This document shows, in pieces, positions 42,185 through 50,337 of a stretch of 54,792 nucleotides of DNA (within the stretch, counting starts at the first letter, position 1; every line of letters begins with the position of its first letter). The stretch is from 79-D21 sp964521575 (lineage in GTDB: Bacteria; Synergistota; Synergistia; Synergistales; 79-D21). A model generated the notes under the pieces. The model did no database searches, was not told the origin of the DNA, and saw only the letters and a list, made by a program, of their open reading frames with translations. The stretch lies in assembly GCA_964521575.1 (NCBI GenBank), contig CAZFSR010000013.1, positions 1 to 54,792 of the forward strand. Reading direction: 5' to 3'. A program made the translations under genes and the position numbers.

Positions 42185-43675
42185 CTAAAAGGGAAAATCC
42201 TCCAGAGGGTCCAGCACGGGGCCCTCTCCGGGAGCCCTCGCCGGCCTGGCACTCCCGTGGGTCGACAATCCCCTGACGGTCATTGCCTTTGGGGAGGCCG
42301 GGCAGGCGAAATGGCACGCACCGCAGCCGATGCAAAGGGAAGCATCCACTTCCGGGATCGTAAGGCTGTCCCGGAAAGGAACCATATGGGCGGCCTGTGT
42401 GGGACAGTGCTCGGCACACGCCCCGCAGGCCGTCCCGTTTTTCACGACGATGCAGGCGTCCCGGTGAAACTCGGCCCGGCCGATCTGTACATGCTGCTTA
42501 GCCTCAAGGGACAGTGGCTCGATGGCCCCGGTCGGGCAGACGCTGGTGCAGGATTTGCATTCATACTGGCAGTAGCCGAAATCGTAGTCAAGGATGGGCT
42601 GGAAAAGCCCTGAAATTCCCCAGGCCATCAGGGCCGGGCGGATGATCCCCGCAGGGCAGGCCTTCACGCAGGCGGAGCAGGCGATGCATTTTTGGATGAA
42701 ATTCTCATGGCTTCGCGAACCGGGGGGAGAGATGGGAGGTTCTGTCGCATCGACGGTTCCCGGAATGGCGGAGGGCTTCCGGTAACGGCGAATCGAGGCA
42801 AGGCTGATGGCGACGCCCAGCCCTGCGGCGACTCGAAGGAAGGTCCTTCGTTGAAGCCCTTCCCGGACCGGCAGGAACCCCAGTCGGAGGGCAGCGCCCG
42901 GACAGGCTTCGATGCAGGACAGGCACAGAACGCACCGGTCACCGTCCACCTTTCTCTCCCGGGCGGAAAGGCAGGCAGTTGGACAGGCGGCCTCGCACCG
43001 TCCGCAGTTCGAACAGGAACCTTCGTCGAAACGAATCCTCAAGAAGGAATGGGACGAGAAAAGTCCCAGGAAGGTTCCCACGGGACATAGCTCGTCGCAG
43101 TAAGGGCGTCCCCGGGAAAAGGACCAGGCCGCGAGGGCTGCGAGGAAAAATCCCGCGGCCGTGGCCGCGAGCGGGGTCAGCGGTGCAGGCGGCCGCACAT
43201 GGAGGAAGCGGGGCATGTCTCCCGGTAGAGGGAAGGAGGCCAGGAGGTTGTTTGCCGCCACGATGACGGGACGGAGGATTTGCGTGATGCCCCTGCCGAA
43301 ATTGGCGAACGGATCGAGAAGGTGGAGAAGCCCCAGCGTTCCCGTTGCCATGGAGATCACGGTAGCCGCAAGAATCCAGTATCTCAGGGAGGTTCCCCGG
43401 CGATAACCGGCCAATCGGCGCTTCCCTAGCCCGTGAACGGCTTCCTGGAAAAGGCCCAGGGGACACAGGAGGGAGCAATAAAAACGTCCCGCCAGGAGGG
43501 TCATCCCGGCAAACAGGAAAATCGTCATTTCCCACCTGAGGAGCGCGGGAAGCACCTGGATTCTTGCAGCAAACCCAGTCAATCCACTTCCTCCTGCATC
43601 GCGCAGGAGGAACAAGGCGGCAAAACCGGATAGGAAGATCCAGACGAGCAGCGGCCTCAGTCGAATTCTCTTCAC
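42185..43675 (-). CDS. membrane polyferredoxin (NapH/4Fe-4S-binding)
   Basis: 496 residues. The N-terminal half has membrane helices and the NapH-like motif FYCSLLCPLGLFQEAVHG and GRPYCDELCPVGTF. Many ferredoxin cysteine sets follow: CSNCGRCEAACP, CVLCLSCIEACP, CIACSACVKACP, CKSCTSVCP, CGACAEHCP and CIGCGACHFACP. It probably moves electrons between a quinone or membrane donor and a periplasmic protein. GTG start with GAAGGGAT. It follows the Tat-exported DUF362 gene after 14 bases, so the two probably form one redox complex. Confidence 0.92.
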   Translation of the reverse strand: MKRIRLRPLLVWIFLSGFAALFLLRDAGGSGLTGFAARIQVLPALLRWEMTIFLFAGMTLLAGRFYCSLLCPLGLFQEAVHGLGKRRLAGYRRGTSLRYWILAATVISMATGTLGLLHLLDPFANFGRGITQILRPVIVAANNLLASFPLPGDMPRFLHVRPPAPLTPLAATAAGFFLAALAAWSFSRGRPYCDELCPVGTFLGLFSSHSFLRIRFDEGSCSNCGRCEAACPTACLSARERKVDGDRCVLCLSCIEACPGAALRLGFLPVREGLQRRTFLRVAAGLGVAISLASIRRYRKPSAIPGTVDATEPPISPPGSRSHENFIQKCIACSACVKACPAGIIRPALMAWGISGLFQPILDYDFGYCQYECKSCTSVCPTGAIEPLSLEAKQHVQIGRAEFHRDACIVVKNGTACGACAEHCPTQAAHMVPFRDSLTIPEVDASLCIGCGACHFACPASPKAMTVRGLSTHGSARPARAPGEGPVLDPLEDFPF

Positions 43676-43689
43676 GGTTTGCGATCCCT

Positions 43690-44604
43690 TCAGAGGGCGA
43701 TCCGCTCGACCTTTAAGCGGTTAAGGTCCATTGTTCCCGCTTTGAGGGCGTCTCCCTGGCGAATGTATTCCACCGAGCTGGGCTCGGTGCCGAAAATCTT
43801 TGACGAGGCTGCATCGGCTGCCACGATATCGGTTGAAATGACCTGGGCCTTCCGGATCGTGATGTCCCTCTCCGACGTTCCCCGGGGGCCGCTTCGGGTC
43901 ATGACCCGGTAGGCGTCCACCACGTTGAGGTCCGGTTTCCTGAGGAGGCTCAGGTCCGCGATGCACTGGTGGAGCCCCCTGGAGTGGAATTCCCCGCGGT
44001 CCCAGACGATTCCCATGAGGTTTTTCATCGCGATCGTGAGTCCCGCCCCCCCATGGTTTTTCAGCACGGGGACGTTGATGAAAACGTCACTTTGCAGGAC
44101 CAGCTCGTGAACCAGGGCTTCCTTGAGAATACGGGCCCCGGCAATAGGAACCTTCCTGTAATAGCGCTGCTGGTCGGCTGGGACGACCGTTGCCCCCGCA
44201 CGCCTTGCCGCCTCCTCGATCCCGCTTGTGACGTAGCTCCTCTTCCATAGGTCGCAGGTGTGGTCGAAAACATAGACCTTCGAGGCGCCGGCCTCGATGC
44301 ATCTCCGGACGATTCTCTCGACCAGGGCAGGATTGGTGTTGGCCCCGAGCTCGGGCCTCACGTCCCACGCCATGTTCGGTTTCACCACGACGGTTTGTCC
44401 TTTGGAGACGAACCGCTTCATGCCTCCCATGGCGGCCAGCCCCCGGTCAAACATGTCCTCCGGTTCACCTCCCCGGACTGCCGCAAGATCCGCGGGTCCG
44501 GACACGAGCGTCCCGAAGGCGCGGCCCGCGCTTCCCGGAAGGAGGAGGGCGCTCGTTCCGACGGCCAGCGCCAGGCTTTTCTTAAGGAATTCTCTTCGAT
44601 TCAT
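43690..44604 (-). CDS. Tat-exported DUF362 protein
   Basis: 304 residues. Twin-arginine signal MNRREFLKKSLALAVG, cleaved near the AFG/GRAFG end (about 25-30). The mature part has the DUF362 core: TVVVKPNMAW, SKVYVFDHTCD, INVPVLKNHGGAGLTIAMKN and PDLNVVDAYRVMTRSG. No ferredoxin cysteine set is present, so the electron carrier is the downstream polyferredoxin. DUF362 proteins are frequent near redox genes in anaerobes; the reaction is unknown. It heads a four-gene operon that includes its own translocase. Confidence 0.9.
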   Translation of the reverse strand: MNRREFLKKSLALAVGTSALLLPGSAGRAFGTLVSGPADLAAVRGGEPEDMFDRGLAAMGGMKRFVSKGQTVVVKPNMAWDVRPELGANTNPALVERIVRRCIEAGASKVYVFDHTCDLWKRSYVTSGIEEAARRAGATVVPADQQRYYRKVPIAGARILKEALVHELVLQSDVFINVPVLKNHGGAGLTIAMKNLMGIVWDRGEFHSRGLHQCIADLSLLRKPDLNVVDAYRVMTRSGPRGTSERDITIRKAQVISTDIVAADAASSKIFGTEPSSVEYIRQGDALKAGTMDLNRLKVERIAL

Positions 44605-44716
44605 GGGCTTGTCCCCCCCATCCTGGAGCGGAAGAGCGGATTGAAAAGTACAATAATTCAAATAATTATAAATAAGAAAGAAGGGGTTGGGAAGAGCCCT
44701 TACCCGAACCAGGGGA

Positions 44717-44722
44717 TATAAT
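44717..44722 (+). promoter_or_regulatory. -10 box of the PDZ protein gene
   Basis: TATAAT 50 bases before the start at 44772 in the divergent region. The -35 is unclear. The AT-rich 44650-44680 may hold the promoter for the opposite operon. Confidence 0.45.
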
Positions 44723-44771
44723 TCGAAAGATGCATTTCCCTGCGACAGGGGAAGAATGGAGGGGTTGCGAG

Positions 44772-45974
44772 GTGCCGAGGTTCTTCAGGGTTTCTGCTTT
44801 TATCCTTTCCGCATTTGTCTTTTTATGCGCTTTTTCTCCCGCTGCTTTCGCCGTCGAGCCCTTAGGGCCGGTTTCGGCGTACAGCATGGAAGAGTACTGG
44901 TATTGGCCCACCTACCACCCTTCTGTCGAATCGGCCCTTGGGGCGCTCAAGAACCTGCAGGGGAAGGTGGTCGGCTGGCAAGGTTCCTTCGTCACGCAAT
45001 GGGACGCGGACGCCTTTGGACTAAGGGCGCTTGGCACGGTCGTAGAGGTCCAGCAGACCAGCCTTTTCTTTTCCAACACCGTCCAGGTTCCCCAGGTGGA
45101 ATCGACGGTCATTCCTTTCGAGGAAGTGACCGGCCTGCATCTTGTTCACGTCGGCGTGGATCGCCAATATACCATGGGCGTCCGCTGCGACCTGAAGAAC
45201 GAAATGAAGATGTTCAGGGTTCCCGATTACGGGACCGCGACGCAGGTCTTCAACGCACTGGCGACCCTGGTTGCTGCGTCAGGACGGTCCGTCGCATTCC
45301 CGATCCTTGGTGCCACTTTCCGGGATATCACCGAAAAGGATCTCTGGATCCCGGGGCTCAAGGAAGCCAAGGGCATGATCGTGACCGGCGTGATGAAGGG
45401 AAGCCCGGCGGAGAAGGGAGACCTGAGGGTGCGGGATGCGGTCGTCCTGTGCAACGGCCAGCCTGTCGAGAATTTTGCCCAGTGGTCGGAAAAGATAAAA
45501 CCGGGCGCGAAATCCTTTGACTTTAAGGTTTTGAGGAAAAGCACCCCTCCGGGTGTCTGCCATGTGACTCTTCCTCCGGACGACCTTTTCCCTAAACCGC
45601 CTCAAGGGCTCGCCTTCAAAGCCGCCCAGGCTCCACAGGCGGCTCAGGCTCCCGCCCCGGCCGCGTCCCAGCCAGCCTCAAGCGAGACCTCGGCTCCGCC
45701 TAAGATGGGATTTTCCCTAAGGTACCCGAACGAGGCGGAGAAGGGGCTCCTCGGCGGGAAAACCGGGGCCGTCATCGTGGAAGTGTCTCCGGGGGGAGCC
45801 GCGGAAAAGGCCCTGTTGAAGGCGGGCGATATCCTCCTTGAATGCAACGGGAAACCGATCCCTTCCCCGGAGGGGCTGGGTTCGCTTCTCGTGGCGGGAG
45901 AAAATCTCTTTTTGGTGAAGAGGAACGGCCGTGATTTGACCGTAAAAGTAGGGGCAACCCTCGTCAGTTATTAA
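44772..45974 (+). CDS. exported protein with two PDZ domains
   Basis: 400 residues with a signal peptide (FILSAFVFLCAFSPAAFAVE). The middle (about 190-260) has a PDZ-like segment, KGSPAEKGDLRVRDAVVLCN followed by GQPVENFAQWSE. An Ala/Pro-rich linker (about 280-310) is followed by a second PDZ with SPGGAAEKALLKAGDILLEC. The N-terminal 180 residues are unassigned, and no protease Ser/His/Asp triad is seen. GTG after GGAGGGG. It probably works as a periplasmic scaffold or adaptor. Confidence 0.8.
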   Translation: MPRFFRVSAFILSAFVFLCAFSPAAFAVEPLGPVSAYSMEEYWYWPTYHPSVESALGALKNLQGKVVGWQGSFVTQWDADAFGLRALGTVVEVQQTSLFFSNTVQVPQVESTVIPFEEVTGLHLVHVGVDRQYTMGVRCDLKNEMKMFRVPDYGTATQVFNALATLVAASGRSVAFPILGATFRDITEKDLWIPGLKEAKGMIVTGVMKGSPAEKGDLRVRDAVVLCNGQPVENFAQWSEKIKPGAKSFDFKVLRKSTPPGVCHVTLPPDDLFPKPPQGLAFKAAQAPQAAQAPAPAASQPASSETSAPPKMGFSLRYPNEAEKGLLGGKTGAVIVEVSPGGAAEKALLKAGDILLECNGKPIPSPEGLGSLLVAGENLFLVKRNGRDLTVKVGATLVSY

Positions 45975-46001
45975 CGGCACACGGCTCTACAAGGGGTCCG
46001 G

Positions 46002-46334
46002 CTAGTCGACGATGAACAGCCGGGCCCCGACACTTGTCCAGGATCGGTGCGGGTTCTTGTCGTCATCCTCCGCATGGTAGCTCATGCCCGGAAGAAGTTC
46101 GAAAACCCGGCCGTCCTTCAGTTCGGTGGTCAGGCGGCCATCAAGGACCAGGAGGACATGTCCCCTGGCACACCAGTGATCTGCCCGGTATCCTGGCGAG
46201 TATTCCACCATCCGAACCCGGATGTTTCCCTGTTCGAAGGTTCGCCAGAGAGCCTGTCCCGTGTCCCCCTTGTGGACCGTCGGCTCGATATTGTTCCAGT
46301 CGACCGTAACGAACGGAACGCCTTCGATCTTCAT
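46002..46334 (-). CDS. cupin-domain protein with DHWC motif
   Basis: 110 residues: VRMVEYSPGYRADHWCARGH and VLLVLDGRLTTELKDGRVFE, then GMSYHAEDDDKNPHRSWT. This is a cupin of the DHCW-like group of unknown function; the His and Asp residues could hold a metal. GAAGGAGGGCGGG precedes the start. It is 30 bases downstream of the NudC gene on the same strand. Confidence 0.85.
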   Translation of the reverse strand: MKIEGVPFVTVDWNNIEPTVHKGDTGQALWRTFEQGNIRVRMVEYSPGYRADHWCARGHVLLVLDGRLTTELKDGRVFELLPGMSYHAEDDDKNPHRSWTSVGARLFIVD

Positions 46335-46364
46335 TTCCCGCCCTCCTTCGCAAAATGTTGCGCG

Positions 46365-47204
46365 TTACCTGGCTGCCTGGGTTTCCCCGGGATTCGGGAA
46401 CGAAGCTTCCTGGCGGTGCCGGAGGAGGAAGTCTTCGATCAGCTTCCTGGAGATACTGATCGACGGGGGGATTTCCGGAAACTCTTCCGGAGCGAACCAT
46501 CCTGCCTCCCCGATCTCTACCGGGTCGATCTCGATCTCTCCGGAATCCCAAGCCGCCGTGAACCCCACCATCAGGGAGTGGGGAAATGGCCAGGGCTGGC
46601 TGCCGAAATAGCGGATATCCCTGACCCTCACCGAAACCTCTTCGTACACTTCTCTCTGGACGGCCTGTTCCAGGGTCTCTCCGGGTTCGACAAAACCTGC
46701 GAGCACGCTGTAACGACCCTTGGGAAAGTTGGGGCTCCGGGCAAGCAGGAGTTTCCCTTCGCGCTCGATGGCAACGATGATGGCGGGTGAAAGCGTCGGG
46801 TAGACCGTAAGTCCGCATGATTTGCATGTTCGGGCCGCATCGGTCTCGTGATCGGCCATCCGTTTGCCGCAACGCCCACAGAAGTTCGTTTCCCCATACC
46901 AGTCCATGAGCTGGTGGGCACGGCCCGCCTCGATGAATGCCTCTTCCCCCAGCAGGCCCCACACTTCCCTCAGCGAAACCAGCCCCATGCCTTCGGGCAG
47001 GGATGCGCCCTCATGCAGCCTTGCCCAGTTCCGGTCCGGGTTCCTGGAACGGGAAAGGCGCAGGAGCAATCCTTCCGCAGCGGGCTCCGCTTGCGGGATT
47101 TCCAGCAGGGTGGGCAGGCTGGGGACAGGTGTGAGGCGGAGGAGCAGCCTGTCGCCCTGGAACGCAAAGGTTATCCCATTCTCGATCGATGTTGGCGGCA
47201 ACAT
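46365..47204 (-). CDS. nudC: NADH pyrophosphatase
   Basis: 279 residues. The zinc ribbon has Cys at about 109, 112, 127 and 130 (FCGRCGKR and CKSCG). The Nudix box GFVEPGETLEQAVQREVYEE lies at about 170-189. The late SQPWPFPHSLMVGF is the NudC-specific SQPWPFPxS motif. NudC cleaves NAD(H) and decaps NAD-capped RNA. GGAAAGG precedes the ATG. The cupin gene follows and is probably co-transcribed. Confidence 0.95.
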   Translation of the reverse strand: MLPPTSIENGITFAFQGDRLLLRLTPVPSLPTLLEIPQAEPAAEGLLLRLSRSRNPDRNWARLHEGASLPEGMGLVSLREVWGLLGEEAFIEAGRAHQLMDWYGETNFCGRCGKRMADHETDAARTCKSCGLTVYPTLSPAIIVAIEREGKLLLARSPNFPKGRYSVLAGFVEPGETLEQAVQREVYEEVSVRVRDIRYFGSQPWPFPHSLMVGFTAAWDSGEIEIDPVEIGEAGWFAPEEFPEIPPSISISRKLIEDFLLRHRQEASFPNPGETQAAR

Positions 47205-47334
47205 GATCCTTCCTTTCCGACTGGCAGGATTTTCAGTGGGCTACACCTTGAAAAGGATATCGCGGATTTCGGGAAATGGGCAGGATCAGTTTGGAATCGT
47301 CAATCTCGAATGGGAGGGGTCAGATCCTCGCCAT

Positions 47335-47362
47335 AAAAAAAGGGTCCGGAAAATCCGGACCC
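47335..47362 (-). terminator. terminator of hsp20
   Basis: GGGTCCGGA arms at 47342-47350 and 47354-47362 with a three-base loop. A run of seven A residues on the plus strand (T on the minus strand) follows in the direction of hsp20 transcription. Confidence 0.85.
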
Positions 47363-47374
47363 TCATTGATGAGG

Positions 47375-47860
47375 CTAACCTTCTTCCTTGATTTCCAGTT
47401 TCCGCCCATTTTCGACATTCTGTTTTTCCGGCAGGACGAGGCAAAGCAGACCGTTCTTGAATTTCGCCTCTGCGGCTTCGGGGTCAATTTCTACCGGCAT
47501 GGGGATTTCCCTGTAAAAACTGCCGCGACTCCGTTCAATTCGGAAAAACCTCTCGGATTCGTCCCTTTTTTCCTCCTGTCTTTCCGCCTTGAAAACGACA
47601 CGGTCCGCGTAAACTTTCAGGTCGATTTGCTTAGGGTCGATCCCCGGGATCTCCATTTCAAGGTGGATCTTGCCATCTTTCCTGTAAAGATCCATTCGGG
47701 GAGCGACGGTCGCATCGATCGAACGTATCCCTGGCCATGTCCCCGTTGCGAAATCATCGAACAGCCTGGACATTTCGTCATGGATCTGGGCGATATCCCT
47801 GAAAACCGACGAATTTTCCTCGCGCCTCATTCCCGGACCTGACAACCAAAACCGTCTCAT
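47375..47860 (-). CDS. Hsp20/alpha-crystallin small heat-shock protein
   Basis: 161 residues. The alpha-crystallin core runs from VAPRMDLYRKDGKIHLEMEI to KFKNGLLCLVLPEKQ, including GIDPKQIDLKVYADRV and RIERSRGSFYREIPMP. The IXI-type tail is short. ATP-independent chaperone holding unfolded proteins. GGAGGTG precedes ATG at 47860. Nested inverted repeats lie just upstream, which may carry heat-shock control. Confidence 0.93.
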   Translation of the reverse strand: MRRFWLSGPGMRREENSSVFRDIAQIHDEMSRLFDDFATGTWPGIRSIDATVAPRMDLYRKDGKIHLEMEIPGIDPKQIDLKVYADRVVFKAERQEEKRDESERFFRIERSRGSFYREIPMPVEIDPEAAEAKFKNGLLCLVLPEKQNVENGRKLEIKEEG

Positions 47861-47874
47861 CAACCGCACCTCCA

Positions 47875-47928
47875 ATCTGACCTTTAATGACCTTACGGGG
47901 TCATTTTATTAGTCAACAATGGTCAGAT
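47875..47928. promoter_or_regulatory. nested inverted repeats upstream of hsp20
   Basis: ATCTGACC (47875-47882) and GGTCAGAT (47921-47928) form a perfect outer pair. AATGACC (47886-47892) and GGTCATT (47899-47905) form a perfect inner pair. All four share TGACC. The inner pair lies about 26-45 bases before the start of hsp20. This is a candidate heat-shock operator and does not match CIRCE. Confidence 0.5.
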
Positions 47929-48030
47929 AAAGTTTGACGAGAAGATTTTAGGCAAGAAAAAACATGCTGGAGGACAAATGTTGCTGGTTTTGCTCTTTTA
48001 TCGGAACAAAACGCCTTATTGCTCCTGAAT

Positions 48031-49224
48031 CTAGAAACCAAGTCCATCCAGGGCTTGGCCGAGGTCCTCTATCAAATCCCGGGTGTCCTCTATTCCCACC
48101 GAGTAGCGAACAAGGCTTTCAGGGATTCCCAGCGCCTTCCTTTCTTCGGCGGAGCACTCCACGTGGCTTGTCGTGGCCGGGACGCCGGCGATTGTCTCCA
48201 CGGCTCCGAGGTTGGCCGCCTTGTGGGCAAGGTGCAGCCTCGGGAGGAATTGCCGGACCGTATCGAAAGAGTTCCCCTTGAGGGTGAAACTCATCATTCC
48301 GCCAAATCCTCTCATCTGGCGAAGTGCGATCCCATGTCCGGCATGTGATTCCAAGCCGGGGTAAAAAACCCGGTCGATTGCCGGGTGCCCTTCCAGGAAG
48401 CGGGCGATGGACATCGCATTTTCGTTCTGGCGGGCGATCCTCAATCCCAGGGTCTTCATGCCGCGCAGCAGGAGGTAGGCAGACATGGGGGCCAAAGAAG
48501 CCCCGTTTATTTCACGGTAGTGGTAAATCTTCCGGATCAGCTCGGCCTTCCCGCATACGACACCCCCGAGGACGTCGGCATGTCCTCCCAGGAACTTTGT
48601 CGCACTGTGGAGGACGAGGTCTGCGCCGAGTTCCAGAGGGTTCTGGTTGATGGGCGTGGCGAAGGTGTTGTCCACGACGACGATAGCGCCGGCCTCGTGT
48701 CCGGCCTTGGCCAGGCGGGCAATGTCGATGATCTTGATCGTGGGGTTGGTCGGCGTTTCAAGGTACAGCAGCTTGCAGCCCCTGGCGATCTCCTTCTCGA
48801 TGGCTTCGTGGTCCGTGGTGTCGCAGAGGGAGGAGATCACTCCCTGTCTCGGGAGGAACTCGTTGAACATGACACTGGTGCCGCCGTACGTGTCTTTCAC
48901 GGAAACGACCCGATCTCCCGAATCCAGCAGGGAGCAGAGGACACTCGAGATGATGCCCATCCCGGTTGCCGCGCTCGTGGCCGCTTCCGCTCCTTCAAGG
49001 AGACGGATCTTCTCCTCGAAGACGCGGACGGTGGGATTGGTGTTCCGCCCGTAAATGTGTCCCGGTTTCTTTCCCAGGGAGACATCGATCCATTCGTCGA
49101 GGTCCTCGTAGGCGTGTGCCACACCCAGGAAAACGGGGACCTGCGTGGAGTTTTCCTGGAAGACTTCTTCTTCCCCGCCCCAGACCGACAGGGTGCCTTT
49201 TCCCGGATTCTTGCCGTATCTCAT
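48031..49224 (-). CDS. Cys/Met-metabolism PLP enzyme (gamma-synthase/lyase family)
   Basis: 397 residues. PLP Lys is in HSATKFLGGHADVLGG; other signs are the YGRNTNPTVRVFEEKI start, YLETPTNPTIKIIDI and VVVDNTFATPINQNPLELGA. The family includes cystathionine gamma-synthase, gamma-lyase and methionine gamma-lyase; the exact reaction cannot be told. ATG at 49224 follows CGAGGAGGGA. Its ribosome site lies inside the end of the threonine aldolase gene, so the two genes form an operon. Confidence 0.9.
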   Translation of the reverse strand: MRYGKNPGKGTLSVWGGEEEVFQENSTQVPVFLGVAHAYEDLDEWIDVSLGKKPGHIYGRNTNPTVRVFEEKIRLLEGAEAATSAATGMGIISSVLCSLLDSGDRVVSVKDTYGGTSVMFNEFLPRQGVISSLCDTTDHEAIEKEIARGCKLLYLETPTNPTIKIIDIARLAKAGHEAGAIVVVDNTFATPINQNPLELGADLVLHSATKFLGGHADVLGGVVCGKAELIRKIYHYREINGASLAPMSAYLLLRGMKTLGLRIARQNENAMSIARFLEGHPAIDRVFYPGLESHAGHGIALRQMRGFGGMMSFTLKGNSFDTVRQFLPRLHLAHKAANLGAVETIAGVPATTSHVECSAEERKALGIPESLVRYSVGIEDTRDLIEDLGQALDGLGF

Positions 49225-49225
49225 G

Positions 49226-50254
49226 TCAATCCCTCCTCGATTCGAGACAGTCGATGAAAGACCTGACGGCTTCTTCGCGCGTCGCCCAGGAGGTGACCAG
49301 GCGGATCGAAGAATGGTCTCCGTCAATCCTTGACCAGATGTGGAAATCGAATTCCTTGAGAAGGTTTTCGATCAGCCGGTCGGGCAGGATGGGGAAGATC
49401 TGGTTGGAGGGCGAATCGGTCAGGAAACCGTACCCGGCCTTGCGGATGCCTTCCCGGAGGAGGTCCGCCATTCGGTTTGCATGCCTTGCAAGGTCGAAAT
49501 ACAAGTCGTCCCTGAAAAGTTCGAGGAACTGGATCCCCATCAGCCTCCCCTTTGCAAGAAGGGCCCCCCGCTGTTTCAGGTGGAAGCGGAAGTCCTCCCG
49601 GAGCGAAGGGGTGCAAATGACGAGGGCTTCCCCGATCAGGGCACCGCACTTGGTTCCGCCGATGTAAAAGGCATCCGTCAACCGGGCGAGATCCTCCAGG
49701 CCCAGTTCGGTTTCCGGCAGGCAGAGAGCCGAGCCCAGGCGTGCCCCGTCCACGTAGAGAATGAGGCGGTTTTCGTCGCAGAATCTGCGGAGCGCTTCCA
49801 GATCCTTTTTTGCATAAACGGTTCCGACCTCGGTCGGGTTCGAGATGTAGACCAGCCGGGGTTTCACCATGTGCTCGTCGGTATGGAACTCCAGGGCGGG
49901 TTTTATCCTTTCGGGAGTGAGTTTCCCGTCGGGAGATTCGACGGAGATGACCTTGTGCCCGGTGGCTTCTATCGCGCCGGTCTCATGCACGAGGATATGG
50001 CCGCTATGGGCCGCGATCGCCGCTTCGTGGGGCCGGAGGAAAGCGGAGATCGCGATGAGGTTCGTTTGGGTGCCGCCCGGAACGAAGTGAATATCCACAT
50101 CTTCCCTGGCGAGCTTTTGCCTTAGAAGTTCCGCCGCTTCCTGGCAGAAGCGATCCCCGCCATACCCCTCAGCCTGCTCGAGGTTCGTCTCCGCAAGGGT
50201 TTCCAGGATCCTTGGGTGAGCTCCTTCACTATAGTCGTTCTTGAAGCTGATCAT
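49226..50254 (-). CDS. ltaE: low-specificity L-threonine aldolase
   Basis: 342 residues of the beta-eliminating lyase family. FVPGGTQTNLIAISAFLRPH, YVDGARLGSALCLPE and YIGGTKCGALIGEALV with the PLP Lys. It splits threonine or allo-threonine to glycine and acetaldehyde. Its stop is one base from the start of the gamma-lyase gene. Together the pair suggest catabolism of Thr and sulfur amino acids. Confidence 0.92.
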   Translation of the reverse strand: MISFKNDYSEGAHPRILETLAETNLEQAEGYGGDRFCQEAAELLRQKLAREDVDIHFVPGGTQTNLIAISAFLRPHEAAIAAHSGHILVHETGAIEATGHKVISVESPDGKLTPERIKPALEFHTDEHMVKPRLVYISNPTEVGTVYAKKDLEALRRFCDENRLILYVDGARLGSALCLPETELGLEDLARLTDAFYIGGTKCGALIGEALVICTPSLREDFRFHLKQRGALLAKGRLMGIQFLELFRDDLYFDLARHANRMADLLREGIRKAGYGFLTDSPSNQIFPILPDRLIENLLKEFDFHIWSRIDGDHSSIRLVTSWATREEAVRSFIDCLESRRD

Positions 50255-50337
50255 CGGCCATCGTTCCTTTCCCCCGGGAGATTTTTCAGCGTTTTCATTT
50301 TACCCCAGGCAAAGGGGTTTTCCCGGTCGTCGAGCCC

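Noticed and set aside
41268..44604. Nitrate-reductase (nap) operon because of the NapH-like polyferredoxin
   Set aside because: No napA, napB or molybdenum-cofactor gene is nearby; the Tat substrate is DUF362, not a molybdoenzyme.
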